In this document: one piece after another, positions 46,611-53,849 of the stretch
Layout of the letters: the number at the start of each line of letters is the position of its first letter
Position numbering within the stretch: the stretch's first letter is position 1
IMG/VR virus record: IMGVR_UViG_3300032770_000002
Coordinates: 62,001 to 126,000 of that record
Source of the DNA: a virus
Strand: one strand, 5' to 3'
Length of the DNA: 64,000 nucleotides
Made by a program: the position numbers and the translations under genes
Notes under the pieces: model-generated
What the model saw: only the letters and a program-made list of their open reading frames with translations
Databases searched by the model: none
Told to the model about the DNA's origin: nothing

Positions 46611-46975
46611 AAGCTGTAGCGCGCGTCATCGACAAGTTCAAGCGTTGGATTAAGTCGCACAAGCTTGGTGAACCTTATGTCGTGACCACGAGCTACGTCC
46701 ACGACATGCCACTTCTCCCGGGCGTTTATCATCGATACATGATTTCTGGCGGCGATTTTCCACTGGACATGCGGACTGACTTCTGTCAGGTCGATGATAA
46801 GGTTGACTCGCTCATTCACTCACTGGCCACGCTTAACGGCGGAAGTTACCTCAAGAGCGGTATGATTAACCACGACCGCCTCATCGTCTTTACGTTCGAT
46901 GACCTCGCCGACGTGGACAACTTCAAGCTTCAACTGGACCGACGGGCACCGAAGGTCGTGGTTAGGGTGAAATGA
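46607..46975 (+). CDS. Tagged 'NGG' family protein
   Basis: 122 aa from GTG 46607. The opening 'MKAVARVIDKFKRWIK' is a tag with two extra residues. The C-terminal half 'SLIHSLATLNGGSYLKSGMI', 'LIVFTFDDLADVDNFKLQLD' is the family hallmark shared with 44716, 49389 and 49687. Function unknown. Confidence 0.6.
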   Translation: MKAVARVIDKFKRWIKSHKLGEPYVVTTSYVHDMPLLPGVYHRYMISGGDFPLDMRTDFCQVDDKVDSLIHSLATLNGGSYLKSGMINHDRLIVFTFDDLADVDNFKLQLDRRAPKVVVRVK

Positions 46976-47805
46976 ACGCGCGCACGGTTATTGACGAGAT
47001 GGCGCAATATTATGTCGGCCCGATGCGACCTTACGACGAGACTCACGTTGAGGATGTCGAGCTGAAGTTTTATGACCGCAGGCGCTTTGACCAGAAGTGG
47101 TATTTCACAGCTACTGTTTATCACAAAGGGAAGATTTACAGGTATCGAATTAATGGCAGTCTGTCAGAGCGGCTGATCAATAAAGTGAAGACAGTGTCAT
47201 CGCGGACGTGGAAAGGCTTTGAAGATAAGATTCAATTAAACCCACTCCTTTGGAAGCTTTACACCGAGAATATCAAGCCGCAGTTTACAGCGGCGCTTAA
47301 TGACGTGAATGCGCACTTGTCGCTTCACCCAGAACGCCGGTTCGACGGCTTCAAGTTTATAGGGATGCCACATAACAGGGACAAGCCAATTGAGTCGTAT
47401 CAATTTCTTGGGCCATCCGTCAGGTTGACACCAAGGAAGCCAGACGAGGTGTTGACCTACCCATGGCTAACTCGCAAGGAGCTAATCGATTTCCTTGACG
47501 TTGAAGGTTTTCGCTATATAGACACCATTAGCCAATACGGTATCGAAATGTCAACTCGACGTGGCCGCGAGATTGGAGCAAAAGATCCACAACATCGTTT
47601 GGCTACCTTCCTTAACAAGCTTGAAAGACCGGGTGATTCACTTTTAACAATCAAATCCTCGCAAAGTGTGGGAGAGCTTTGTTGGGTCCTGATGAATCCT
47701 GAGGAGCGTAAGCGGTTTGGCCTTGAAATTAAGAGAATGGCCCGTAACAGAGTTAAAGATCTGTTGAGTCATGAAGATAATCCAGATTTAGACTTAGAAT
47801 ATTGA
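46972..47805 (+). CDS. Tagged 'NPEE' family protein, paralogue 3
   Basis: 277 aa. 'MNARTVIDEMAQYYVGPMRP', then 'YDETHVEDVELKFYDRRRFD', is very similar to the protein at 48577. The C-terminus 'LCWVLMNPEERKRFGLEIKR' shows the family end. The last 300 bases are richer in A+T. Function unknown; the pair flanks an HNH endonuclease gene and probably arose by duplication. Confidence 0.65.
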   Translation: MNARTVIDEMAQYYVGPMRPYDETHVEDVELKFYDRRRFDQKWYFTATVYHKGKIYRYRINGSLSERLINKVKTVSSRTWKGFEDKIQLNPLLWKLYTENIKPQFTAALNDVNAHLSLHPERRFDGFKFIGMPHNRDKPIESYQFLGPSVRLTPRKPDEVLTYPWLTRKELIDFLDVEGFRYIDTISQYGIEMSTRRGREIGAKDPQHRLATFLNKLERPGDSLLTIKSSQSVGELCWVLMNPEERKRFGLEIKRMARNRVKDLLSHEDNPDLDLEY

Positions 47806-47807
47806 AC

Positions 47808-47812
47808 GTTCT
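47808..47812 (+). promoter_or_regulatory. GTTCT promoter candidate (N7 before ATG)
   Basis: AACGTTCT, seven bases (GCAAGGC), ATG 47820. Part of the recurrent spacing series. Confidence 0.45.
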
Positions 47813-47819
47813 GCAAGGC

Positions 47820-48053
47820 ATGACTATCGCTGAACTCTGCAGCACCTATCGGACTTGGGTCTCGGCAACCCAAAAGGATGAACAGCGTGACCACGTCCTC
47901 TGGATGCTTGATGAAATTCCAAAGATGCCAACGGCCGATCGCGGCAAGGCAAACCGCTGGCTCGGGTTTGTCCAAGGCTGGCTGTGGACCAAGGGTTGGA
48001 GCATCGACCAGATGAGGAAGGACGTCCGCTCACTTGACAGCGGACAGTTATAG
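47820..48053 (+). CDS. Small hypothetical protein
   Basis: 77 aa from ATG 47820; TTG 47802 is possible but the GTTCT spacing favours the ATG. 'MTIAELCSTYRTWVSATQKD', then 'RHVLWMLDEIPKM'-like helix and 'ANRWLGFVQGWLWTKGWSID'. Function unknown. Confidence 0.55.
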   Translation: MTIAELCSTYRTWVSATQKDEQRDHVLWMLDEIPKMPTADRGKANRWLGFVQGWLWTKGWSIDQMRKDVRSLDSGQL

Positions 48054-48067
48054 CGTGACGACCGCAC

Positions 48068-48072
48068 GTTCT
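48068..48072 (+). promoter_or_regulatory. GTTCT promoter candidate (N7 before ATG)
   Basis: CACGTTCT, seven bases (GTCATTT), ATG 48080 of the HNH endonuclease gene. Confidence 0.45.
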
Positions 48073-48079
48073 GTCATTT

Positions 48080-48577
48080 ATGTCATATAAGCAAAAACAA
48101 GCGTGTAGACGACGAATGGTTCGGTTGTGGAAAGATCAAAATTGGCGTAAGAAGATCGCCAAATCTACGAAACGTCAATGGTCCAACCCTGATTTTGCAT
48201 CACGCGTAAGAAACCCGATGGTGTTTTTCAACTATCTTCGCAGTAATTACAGATGCGGAGCGGCCAGACGAAATCTTCCGTTTGAATTAACCCCTGAACA
48301 AATAGCCGAGATAGTGATTCGTCCGTGTTTCTATTGCGGTTCCATGCCGGAAAAGTCAAAGTGGGCCGTCTTTATTGAACGTGGTCGAGCAGTCTACAGG
48401 CGATTTAGCGTTGTTCCGGATCATCACGGGATTGATCGTGTTGAAAATTCAAAGGGTTACACTCTCGACAATGTTGTAAGTTGTTGCAGTATTTGTAACG
48501 TCGCTAAAAGAACGATGTCGAAAGATGCATTCTTAGAGTGGGCAAAAAGATTGGCCCATCATCAAGGTTGGATTTAA
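48080..48577 (+). CDS. HNH homing endonuclease
   Basis: 165 aa. The HNH core is 'PCFYCGSMPEK' (zinc Cys pair), 'VVPDHHGIDRVENSKGYTLD' (catalytic H-H and D), then 'NVVSCCSICNVAKRTMSKDA' (N and second Cys pair). The basic N-terminus 'KQKQACRRRMVRLWKDQNWR' is typical of phage HNH genes. The region is A+T-rich relative to flanks. It sits between two paralogues, which share homology across the insertion. Confidence 0.85.
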   Translation: MSYKQKQACRRRMVRLWKDQNWRKKIAKSTKRQWSNPDFASRVRNPMVFFNYLRSNYRCGAARRNLPFELTPEQIAEIVIRPCFYCGSMPEKSKWAVFIERGRAVYRRFSVVPDHHGIDRVENSKGYTLDNVVSCCSICNVAKRTMSKDAFLEWAKRLAHHQGWI

Positions 48578-49392
48578 TGGACTCACGCCAAACTATTGAT
48601 AGGATTTTTGAGATGGCGCGATACTACATCGGCCCGATCAAGCCGTATGACGAGATTCACCTTGAAAACGCTGAGCTGAAGTATTACGACCGCAAGCGTG
48701 GGCCACAGAAGTGGTATTTTCGGGTCAATGTCCTCTATCAAGGGCGGGTCTTTGAATATAGGAATTGGGGAGACCTTGCGAAGCGCCACACGAGTAGCAT
48801 TGATTGGGAGAAGCGGCGTGAGCTGAAGCAGACCAACCAGCCGAAGGCCATCTTCTCAATGTCTTCAATGACGTTGAAGAAGTGGGAGGAAAAGGCCGCC
48901 AAGAACCCAGACGTCTGGAAGCTCTACACCGAGACCATCAAGCCGCACCTCGACAAGTCACTTGAGGACTTTGAGAAGATGTCTGGCAAGCCAACGATTC
49001 AGCCCGACCAATTTCTTTCAGGAACTGCTAACCGGCAAGACGACGACACGTGGGCCGATCCAGAGCGTTGGAGAAGAGCGGCGAATCCGCGCGATTTTTC
49101 ATGGCTGTCGAACGATCAGTTTCGACAGGTTCTCGATGATGAGGGCATTCGCTACATGCAGGACATCGCCGAATATGGTGTGGAACGCTACGCCAAGTAT
49201 TGGCAAATGGACGATTGGAAGCGTGTGGCGGTGTTTATCGACAAGCTGATGAAGCCAGACGACAAGTTGTTCGACATCAGAACGGCTCAGCGTCACCACG
49301 ACTACGTCCTGATGAACCCAGAGGAGCAGGAGCGGTTTGAAGCGCGCATTCAACGGCTGGCCCGCCAGAATGTCAGCGGCATGCTCTCATGA
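48577..49392 (+). CDS. Tagged 'NPEE' family protein, paralogue 4
   Basis: 271 aa from ATG 48577 (TAATG junction). 'MDSRQTIDRIFEMARYYIGP', then 'IKPYDEIHLENAELKYYDRK', parallels the protein at 46972. The end 'DYVLMNPEEQERFEARIQRL' is the family hallmark. The two share also 'WKLYTE(N/T)IKP'. Function unknown. Confidence 0.65.
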   Translation: MDSRQTIDRIFEMARYYIGPIKPYDEIHLENAELKYYDRKRGPQKWYFRVNVLYQGRVFEYRNWGDLAKRHTSSIDWEKRRELKQTNQPKAIFSMSSMTLKKWEEKAAKNPDVWKLYTETIKPHLDKSLEDFEKMSGKPTIQPDQFLSGTANRQDDDTWADPERWRRAANPRDFSWLSNDQFRQVLDDEGIRYMQDIAEYGVERYAKYWQMDDWKRVAVFIDKLMKPDDKLFDIRTAQRHHDYVLMNPEEQERFEARIQRLARQNVSGMLS

Positions 49393-49700
49393 AAGCGCGT
49401 GACATCGTTGATGATGGCTTCAAGAAGCTTCGGCGTTTTTACATGGAGGTGGGTTTTCCAGCCGACTCAGACGACCTAATCGGACCTACTGTTCACGCCA
49501 TTGCGGCGTTAAATGGTGGCCAGCACATGGCTTCTGGCTTCAGTAACAAACGAAGACACATTGTCTTCGTGTTTGACAGCGAACCTGACGCCAATTCGTT
49601 TCAAGAGCAAGTTCACAAGCGGTGTCCATCCGTCGATTTCTATGGGCGCGGCGGCATGCTTCCGACGCGTTTTTCATTGCCATTTCATGACTCCCCGTGA
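49389..49700 (+). CDS. Tagged 'NGG' family protein
   Basis: 103 aa. 'MKARDIVDDGFKKLRRFYME' followed by 'AIAALNGGQHMASGFSNKRR' and 'HIVFVFDSEPDANSFQEQVH', the family hallmark. Four-base overlap upstream and 14-base overlap downstream. Function unknown. Confidence 0.6.
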   Translation: MKARDIVDDGFKKLRRFYMEVGFPADSDDLIGPTVHAIAALNGGQHMASGFSNKRRHIVFVFDSEPDANSFQEQVHKRCPSVDFYGRGGMLPTRFSLPFHDSP

Positions 49701-50034
49701 CGTCATTGAGTTGCTGAACTTGGACTCGCGGTTCGTGGTTGTCTACACGCCAGGGTCGGAGAGGTCGGGTGGGTCAGATAGCATTGCGACAGTTCTGATT
49801 GGACTTTCAGCCATGAACGACGGCTATTTTTGGGCCGGCTCATTCTCTAGCTTAAACAAAGAACGGGCGTTCCTGTTTGAATTTAAAGACCCTAACGACG
49901 CCTTGAACTTCAAGAAGCAGGTCTTGTCACGCTGTCCAGACGCTGACGTGGTAACCCGGCCGTTCTGCGGCTTGGCTCCGACCACGTTCAGGGAGAAGCA
50001 GGTTCAGTCGATCGTCGTGCGAAAATCAGGGTGA
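49687..50034 (+). CDS. Tagged 'NGG' family protein
   Basis: 115 aa from ATG 49687 ('MTPRDVIELLNLDSRFVVVY'). The family part is 'VLIGLSAMNDGYFWAGSFSS', then 'FLFEFKDPNDALNFKKQVLS' and 'RCPDADV'. Function unknown. Confidence 0.6.
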   Translation: MTPRDVIELLNLDSRFVVVYTPGSERSGGSDSIATVLIGLSAMNDGYFWAGSFSSLNKERAFLFEFKDPNDALNFKKQVLSRCPDADVVTRPFCGLAPTTFREKQVQSIVVRKSG

Positions 50035-50050
50035 AAGTTATACTTTATTC

Positions 50051-50314
50051 ATGGCAGCAGTCAAGCCATGGTCATATGCCGTAGACCTGCTGCAAAACAG
50101 CCCGTTGAGGACCAATCCTCAGGACTGTATGGAGAAGTTCACATCAAACCGCTGTGCAACCCAGTGCCCAATATTGACGGGCACTAACTCAGTTTTAACG
50201 ACACGTGGAGCGGCAGGCTGGGAATTAGCAGCCATCATGCCTCTCGCCGGCCGTTGCCACGTCTTTGAGGGTTGCGCCAATGCGTGCTGTGTTCTGATCT
50301 TCAAGAAACAGTAA
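50051..50314 (+). CDS. DUF4177-like small protein
   Basis: 87 aa. The C-terminal 40 residues contain 'RGAAGWELAAIMPLAG' and end 'CVLIFKKQ', the pattern of DUF4177-type proteins (G-x-x-G-W-E-L and a final hydrophobic strand). The upstream GTTATACTTTATTC may act as a -10-like sequence. Function unknown. Confidence 0.55.
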   Translation: MAAVKPWSYAVDLLQNSPLRTNPQDCMEKFTSNRCATQCPILTGTNSVLTTRGAAGWELAAIMPLAGRCHVFEGCANACCVLIFKKQ

Positions 50315-50346
50315 GGGTAAGGGTCGCGGCTTCGTTGGGAATAGGA

Positions 50347-50688
50347 ATGAACGACGCCATTCCAGTCAAGGCCATTGAAGGCCATTGCCAGGCCATTTTT
50401 CGGTGCCCGAAGTGCTGGGTTCAACTGCTTACTGAGGAGTGGTGCATCCCGCCTTACGTCCTGCGGCACTCCACGTGCCCAGACCATGGTCCAGTGTGGG
50501 ACATCATGGAAGGCGTCCCAGAAGCAGTCAGGAACGAAGTCTTGGCCATCCCTGCACCACACTATCGTTGGACGGTCCCTCAGCTTGGGCCGCTGTATGA
50601 GCAGTGGGTGGCTAGGTTGCGGGTCACTTGGGCGCTCAACGGTGAGCCAGAGGGACCTTTTGGGTGTTATTTTAGGCATGGCACGTGA
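50347..50688 (+). CDS. Hypothetical Cys-containing protein
   Basis: 113 aa from ATG 50347, with AGGA just upstream. 'AIEGHCQAIFRCPKCWVQLL' and 'VLRHSTCPDHGPVWDIME' suggest a zinc site (C-x2-C and C-x2-H). The rest is unrecognised. Overlaps the next gene by 11 bp. Confidence 0.55.
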   Translation: MNDAIPVKAIEGHCQAIFRCPKCWVQLLTEEWCIPPYVLRHSTCPDHGPVWDIMEGVPEAVRNEVLAIPAPHYRWTVPQLGPLYEQWVARLRVTWALNGEPEGPFGCYFRHGT

Positions 50689-50953
50689 CGTCAACATCCA
50701 GTTCACAACGGACGAGCACACCCTCCTTCATGGGCCGCCGGGCATGGCGCGGTGGTGTGACGACTTTACCCGGTTGGAGTTCATGTGCCCGTGTGGGAAC
50801 GACCACCTTGCTGGTGTGAGGTTCCAGCCTGCGTTTCAACAAGGGTGGAAGTGGGACGGCGACAAGGAGAAGCCAACGGTCACGCCAAGCATCCTCATCA
50901 ACCCCTGTGGGTGGCACGGCTACCTCACGAAGGGCCAGTTCAAGGAGTCTTAG
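50678..50953 (+). CDS. DUF6527-like protein
   Basis: 91 aa from ATG 50678. 'FMCPCGNDHLAGVRFQPAF', 'GWKWDGDKEKPTVTPSILIN' and 'CGWHGYLTKGQF' follow the DUF6527 pattern (C-P-C-G, W-x-W-D-G, P-T-x-x-P-S-I, C-x-W-H). A related protein is at 58740. The invariant Cys and His suggest a metal site. The biochemical role here is unknown. Confidence 0.6.
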   Translation: MARDVNIQFTTDEHTLLHGPPGMARWCDDFTRLEFMCPCGNDHLAGVRFQPAFQQGWKWDGDKEKPTVTPSILINPCGWHGYLTKGQFKES

Positions 50954-50962
50954 CGAGCGCAA

Positions 50963-50967
50963 GTTCT
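50963..50967 (+). promoter_or_regulatory. GTTCT promoter candidate (N7 before ATG)
   Basis: AAGTTCT, seven bases (GTCAGGC), ATG 50975. The 12-mer AAGTTCTGTCAG also precedes the start at 59722. Confidence 0.5.
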
Positions 50968-50974
50968 GTCAGGC

Positions 50975-51154
50975 ATGGGCCTGAACGTCACGCACACCTT
51001 CGTCAAGCTGCCAGTCAGCGAGCGAACATTCAACGAAATTTACGCGAAGCTGCTGGCGGCTCACTACGTCGACCAGATCCACAACGTCGACGGCGACACG
51101 CTGATTGACATGCACGGGCTCGCCATCACCAAGAAAAAGAAGAGGCGCAAATGA
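50975..51154 (+). CDS. Small hypothetical protein
   Basis: 59 aa: 'MGLNVTHTFVKLPVSERTFN', 'LLAAHYVDQIHNVDGDTLID', ending in a Lys/Arg run. The stop overlaps the next ATG. It follows a GTTCT element at the standard spacing. Function unknown. Confidence 0.55.
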   Translation: MGLNVTHTFVKLPVSERTFNEIYAKLLAAHYVDQIHNVDGDTLIDMHGLAITKKKKRRK

Positions 51155-51372
51155 AGGAGTTTATGTTCACGTCCGTGACCGACCTCGGGTCAATCACCGC
51201 GGATGACCTCGCGAAGGAGCTTGGCAAGGACGTCAAGGACCTGACCTACGCTGACGTCAACGCCTATGGCGTCAAATTAGAGTTGACCTACGTTAATCCT
51301 AACGGCGCCCAATTGAACCCGCCTGGCGGCAAGCGGCTCGTCATCTCGACGTCATCCACGGACTCAAGGTGA
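51151..51372 (+). CDS. Small hypothetical protein
   Basis: 73 aa: 'TADDLAKELGKDVKDLTYAD', then 'GVKLELTYVNPNGAQLNPPG'. Coupled to both neighbours by 4-bp overlaps. Function unknown. Confidence 0.55.
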   Translation: MKEFMFTSVTDLGSITADDLAKELGKDVKDLTYADVNAYGVKLELTYVNPNGAQLNPPGGKRLVISTSSTDSR

Positions 51373-51608
51373 AACTGAGCGACTTAACTGACTTGGCTAA
51401 GAGGATGGCCGACACTCACAGTGAAGCTGAGGTCGCGGTGTTAGTCAAGCGGGCCGACGGCAGTTACGTCATTGCCAATCCTGTCTTCGTCACCACATTT
51501 ACGGTTTCTTCGACCCTGTCCGGGCGACCTGGGATTCTATTTCACTGCAACGAGTTGGGACTTCCAATCGATGATAAGACTACCGACATTTGCCAAGAGC
51601 AAGGTTGA
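51369..51608 (+). CDS. Small hypothetical protein
   Basis: 79 aa from GTG 51369. 'LTDLAKRMADTHSEAEVAVL' and 'RPGILFHCNELGLPIDDK'. Function unknown. The 3' end overlaps the next gene by 38 bp. Confidence 0.5.
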   Translation: MKLSDLTDLAKRMADTHSEAEVAVLVKRADGSYVIANPVFVTTFTVSSTLSGRPGILFHCNELGLPIDDKTTDICQEQG

Positions 51609-51840
51609 GTCGTTAAGCGCGGAGTGGGAAACCTTGCGGGTCATTGAGCATGAAGTTGGCTCGATCGCTGATTGGGATGAGGCTAGGCTTTTGAAGCTGA
51701 TTAGCGATTACAATCACTACGCCGTCACGACGGCGGATCGCGGGTCATGGCGGTTTCGGTGGACCGCCGAGGAACTGGCGGAGATTCGCCAACAGCTCGC
51801 TCGAATTATGGTCAAAAAAGAACTCAACCATGAAAGCTAA
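51571..51840 (+). CDS. Small hypothetical protein
   Basis: 89 aa from ATG 51571, the first good in-frame start. Helical: 'LSAEWETLRVIEHEVGSIAD', 'WTAEELAEIRQQLARIMVKK'. Function unknown. Confidence 0.5.
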   Translation: MIRLPTFAKSKVESLSAEWETLRVIEHEVGSIADWDEARLLKLISDYNHYAVTTADRGSWRFRWTAEELAEIRQQLARIMVKKELNHES

Positions 51841-52030
51841 AAAGGTCAGGATTAAAGTCTGGACGGTCACTGGTGAAACCCAAGTCTATGGGCCGTTCTT
51901 CTCGAAGAAAGAGGCCGACGAGTGCCGGTCTTACAACACTAACGGCTGGGGCACGGTGAGGTCAAAGACGGTCATGGCCGTTGTCGCGAGCGACCGAAAG
52001 ACACCGCGTCGTCTAGCCATCGCCGCCTGA
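51830..52030 (+). CDS. Small basic hypothetical protein
   Basis: 66 aa. 'RIKVWTVTGETQVYGPFFSK' and 'KEADECRSYNTNGWGTVRSK' form a strand-helix-strand pattern. It overlaps the preceding gene by 11 bp and precedes the nucleotidyltransferase by 3 bp. Function unknown. Confidence 0.5.
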   Translation: MKAKKVRIKVWTVTGETQVYGPFFSKKEADECRSYNTNGWGTVRSKTVMAVVASDRKTPRRLAIAA

Positions 52031-52033
52031 TTT

Positions 52034-52480
52034 ATGGGCCAAGCCACAATCCTGACAAACGGGTGCTTTGACATCATCACCGTCGCCCACGTCCGCGTCA
52101 TCCAGTATGCGTCGCTCTTGCGCGGGCAGTTTGGCAAGCTCATCGTCGCGGTCAATGATGACGCGTCGGTCGCGTATCTCAAGGGACCAATGCGGCCGAT
52201 CAACACGTGTTCCTTGCGAATGGAGGTCGTGTCAGCGTTGAAGGGCGTCGACCAGGTCGTGAGCTTCAATGAGCCGACCATCACGCACCTCATCCACAAG
52301 TTCAGGCCAACGCACTGGGTCAAGGGCGGCGACTACACGCTTGACAAGCTCAACGCTGAGGAGGTCAACGCGGCTAATGACGTTGGCTGCAAGATCGTCC
52401 TCATTCCACGCGTGGATGGGGTCTCGACGACTGAGATTGTTGAGCGGCTCAAGGAGCACGCGTGGCCAGACCATGGTTGA
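52034..52480 (+). CDS. Nucleotidyltransferase, HldE/RfaE C-terminal-domain type
   Basis: 148 aa, a full-length cytidylyltransferase-type domain. 'ILTNGCFDIITVAHVRVIQY' carries the G-x-F-D and (H/V)-x-x-H-like region (here T-V-A-H), 'LIVAVNDDASVAYLKGPMRP' the D-x-S-V and K-G-x-x-R-P motifs, and 'HWVKGGDYTLD' and 'VDGVSTTEIVERL' the substrate and S-T-T motifs. Bacterial relatives form ADP-heptose. With the exostosin-like gene downstream it may supply an activated sugar. Confidence 0.8.
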   Translation: MGQATILTNGCFDIITVAHVRVIQYASLLRGQFGKLIVAVNDDASVAYLKGPMRPINTCSLRMEVVSALKGVDQVVSFNEPTITHLIHKFRPTHWVKGGDYTLDKLNAEEVNAANDVGCKIVLIPRVDGVSTTEIVERLKEHAWPDHG

Positions 52481-52482
52481 CT

Positions 52483-52851
52483 ATGCCCGAATACGTGACG
52501 TTTTTCGACAAGTTTGGGACGGCCGTCTACGAGTGGCCAGAAAGGACGGAAAACATAATTGGCGACTTTTGGGGCCGAGAGAAGGTCATCCTGCCACCTG
52601 GCCGATACGCCGTCGAGTTTGACGCGCCACGTTCGCTCATCCTGTTAACGGACTCCGCTAACCGCACATTTGTCATCCAGCAAAGCGCCTATAAGACGGC
52701 TCTCGTAAGTTTGAACGCGGTCTTGGATAGCCGCGCCAAGAAGTGGCTTGAGCACCTGAAGCGCGTTCCAATCTTCAGTGATGAGGCCAGTGCATTGCTG
52801 CAAAAGCTCGAACGTGAACGCGTGAAGGCCACGCTGGACGTCGCGACGTAG
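52483..52851 (+). CDS. Hypothetical protein
   Basis: 122 aa from ATG 52483. 'VTFFDKFGTAVYEWPERTEN', 'PGRYAVEFDAPRSLILLTDS', and a C-terminal helix 'SDEASALLQKLERERVKATL'. Not recognised. It lies between sugar-metabolism genes and may belong to that operon. Confidence 0.55.
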   Translation: MPEYVTFFDKFGTAVYEWPERTENIIGDFWGREKVILPPGRYAVEFDAPRSLILLTDSANRTFVIQQSAYKTALVSLNAVLDSRAKKWLEHLKRVPIFSDEASALLQKLERERVKATLDVAT

Positions 52852-52877
52852 GCCATTGACAAGGCAATATGTAATGC

Positions 52878-53849
52878 ATGCCGTCATGTTTTGCGCCCCA
52901 ATCGAAGCTCCTCTTCTACCCGACCCAAGTAAAAGCCTTCGTTGACGACCACTCCGCACCGCCAGTCAACATTGAAATCAGCCCGACCCATGACTGCCCA
53001 GCTCGTTGCCCGTGGTGCTGGTTTGTGTCGTCAAAGGCGAATCACCCGCGCCACGTGAAGGAGGAGCTGAAATTTTCAGTGCTTGCGCAGACAATCGACG
53101 CCATGGCCCGAATGGGCGTCAAGGCCATCACGTGGACTGGAGGCGGCGACCCGTCGGTCTATTCGGCGATCAACGAGGCGATTGACCTCACAGCCAGTTT
53201 TGGCCTCGAACAGGGGATGTTCACCAACGGCTACAAGCCGATCAACCACCCTGAGAAGCTGGCGTGGATCCGCCTGACTGTGACTGAGCAGTTCAGGGTG
53301 CCAAAGTCAGCGAGTGGCTACGCGGCCAAGACCAAGGTCGGCGTCAACTTCAACCTGTGCCAGGAGAACGCGACGCACCTGCGCGCGATGGTTGAGGCGG
53401 CTCGCAGTTCTGGCGTGCACTACTTCCAAGTGCGCCCAGCGTTGGCCACAAGCGCTGAGAAACAACTTCCAGTTGAGTTCCCTGAGTGGCTGCAGGACTA
53501 CTCGACTGAGAACTTTGAGGTCGTCACGACCGACTACAAGTTCAACGACTACCTCAAGCCACACGGCTATCCGCTTTGCCACGGCCACCGGCTCGTTCCA
53601 TTTGTCTGGCACAACGGTGACGTGGCCGTTTGCGCCTACCACTTCGGGAAGCCTGAGTTCATCTTCGGCAACTTGAACGAGCAGTCATTCGAGGAGATTT
53701 GGAACGGTGAGCGGCGCGCGACGATGCTCAGGGATGGCGTCGCCGTCATCCCGGCCTGTCAACGCTGCTGCAAGAACCACGAGATCAACAAGGCCCTTGC
53801 CGCCTTGCGTGGTGAGTATGCCCTGGTCAAGGACCAAAAGTTCCTATGA
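52878..53849 (+). CDS. Radical SAM / SPASM-type enzyme
   Basis: 323 aa. The radical SAM cluster motif is 'HDCPARCPWCWFVSSKANHP' (C-x3-C-x2-C around 38-45), with 'AITWTGGGDPSVYSAINEAI' (the G-G-G-D/E-P loop). The C-terminal region has Cys in 'YPLCHGHRLVPFVWHNGDVA', 'VCAYHFGKPEFIFGNLN' and 'VIPACQRCCKNHEINKAL', as in SPASM domains with auxiliary clusters. Such enzymes modify peptides or sugars. It overlaps the glycosyltransferase-like gene by 4 bp. Confidence 0.8.
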   Translation: MPSCFAPQSKLLFYPTQVKAFVDDHSAPPVNIEISPTHDCPARCPWCWFVSSKANHPRHVKEELKFSVLAQTIDAMARMGVKAITWTGGGDPSVYSAINEAIDLTASFGLEQGMFTNGYKPINHPEKLAWIRLTVTEQFRVPKSASGYAAKTKVGVNFNLCQENATHLRAMVEAARSSGVHYFQVRPALATSAEKQLPVEFPEWLQDYSTENFEVVTTDYKFNDYLKPHGYPLCHGHRLVPFVWHNGDVAVCAYHFGKPEFIFGNLNEQSFEEIWNGERRATMLRDGVAVIPACQRCCKNHEINKALAALRGEYALVKDQKFL

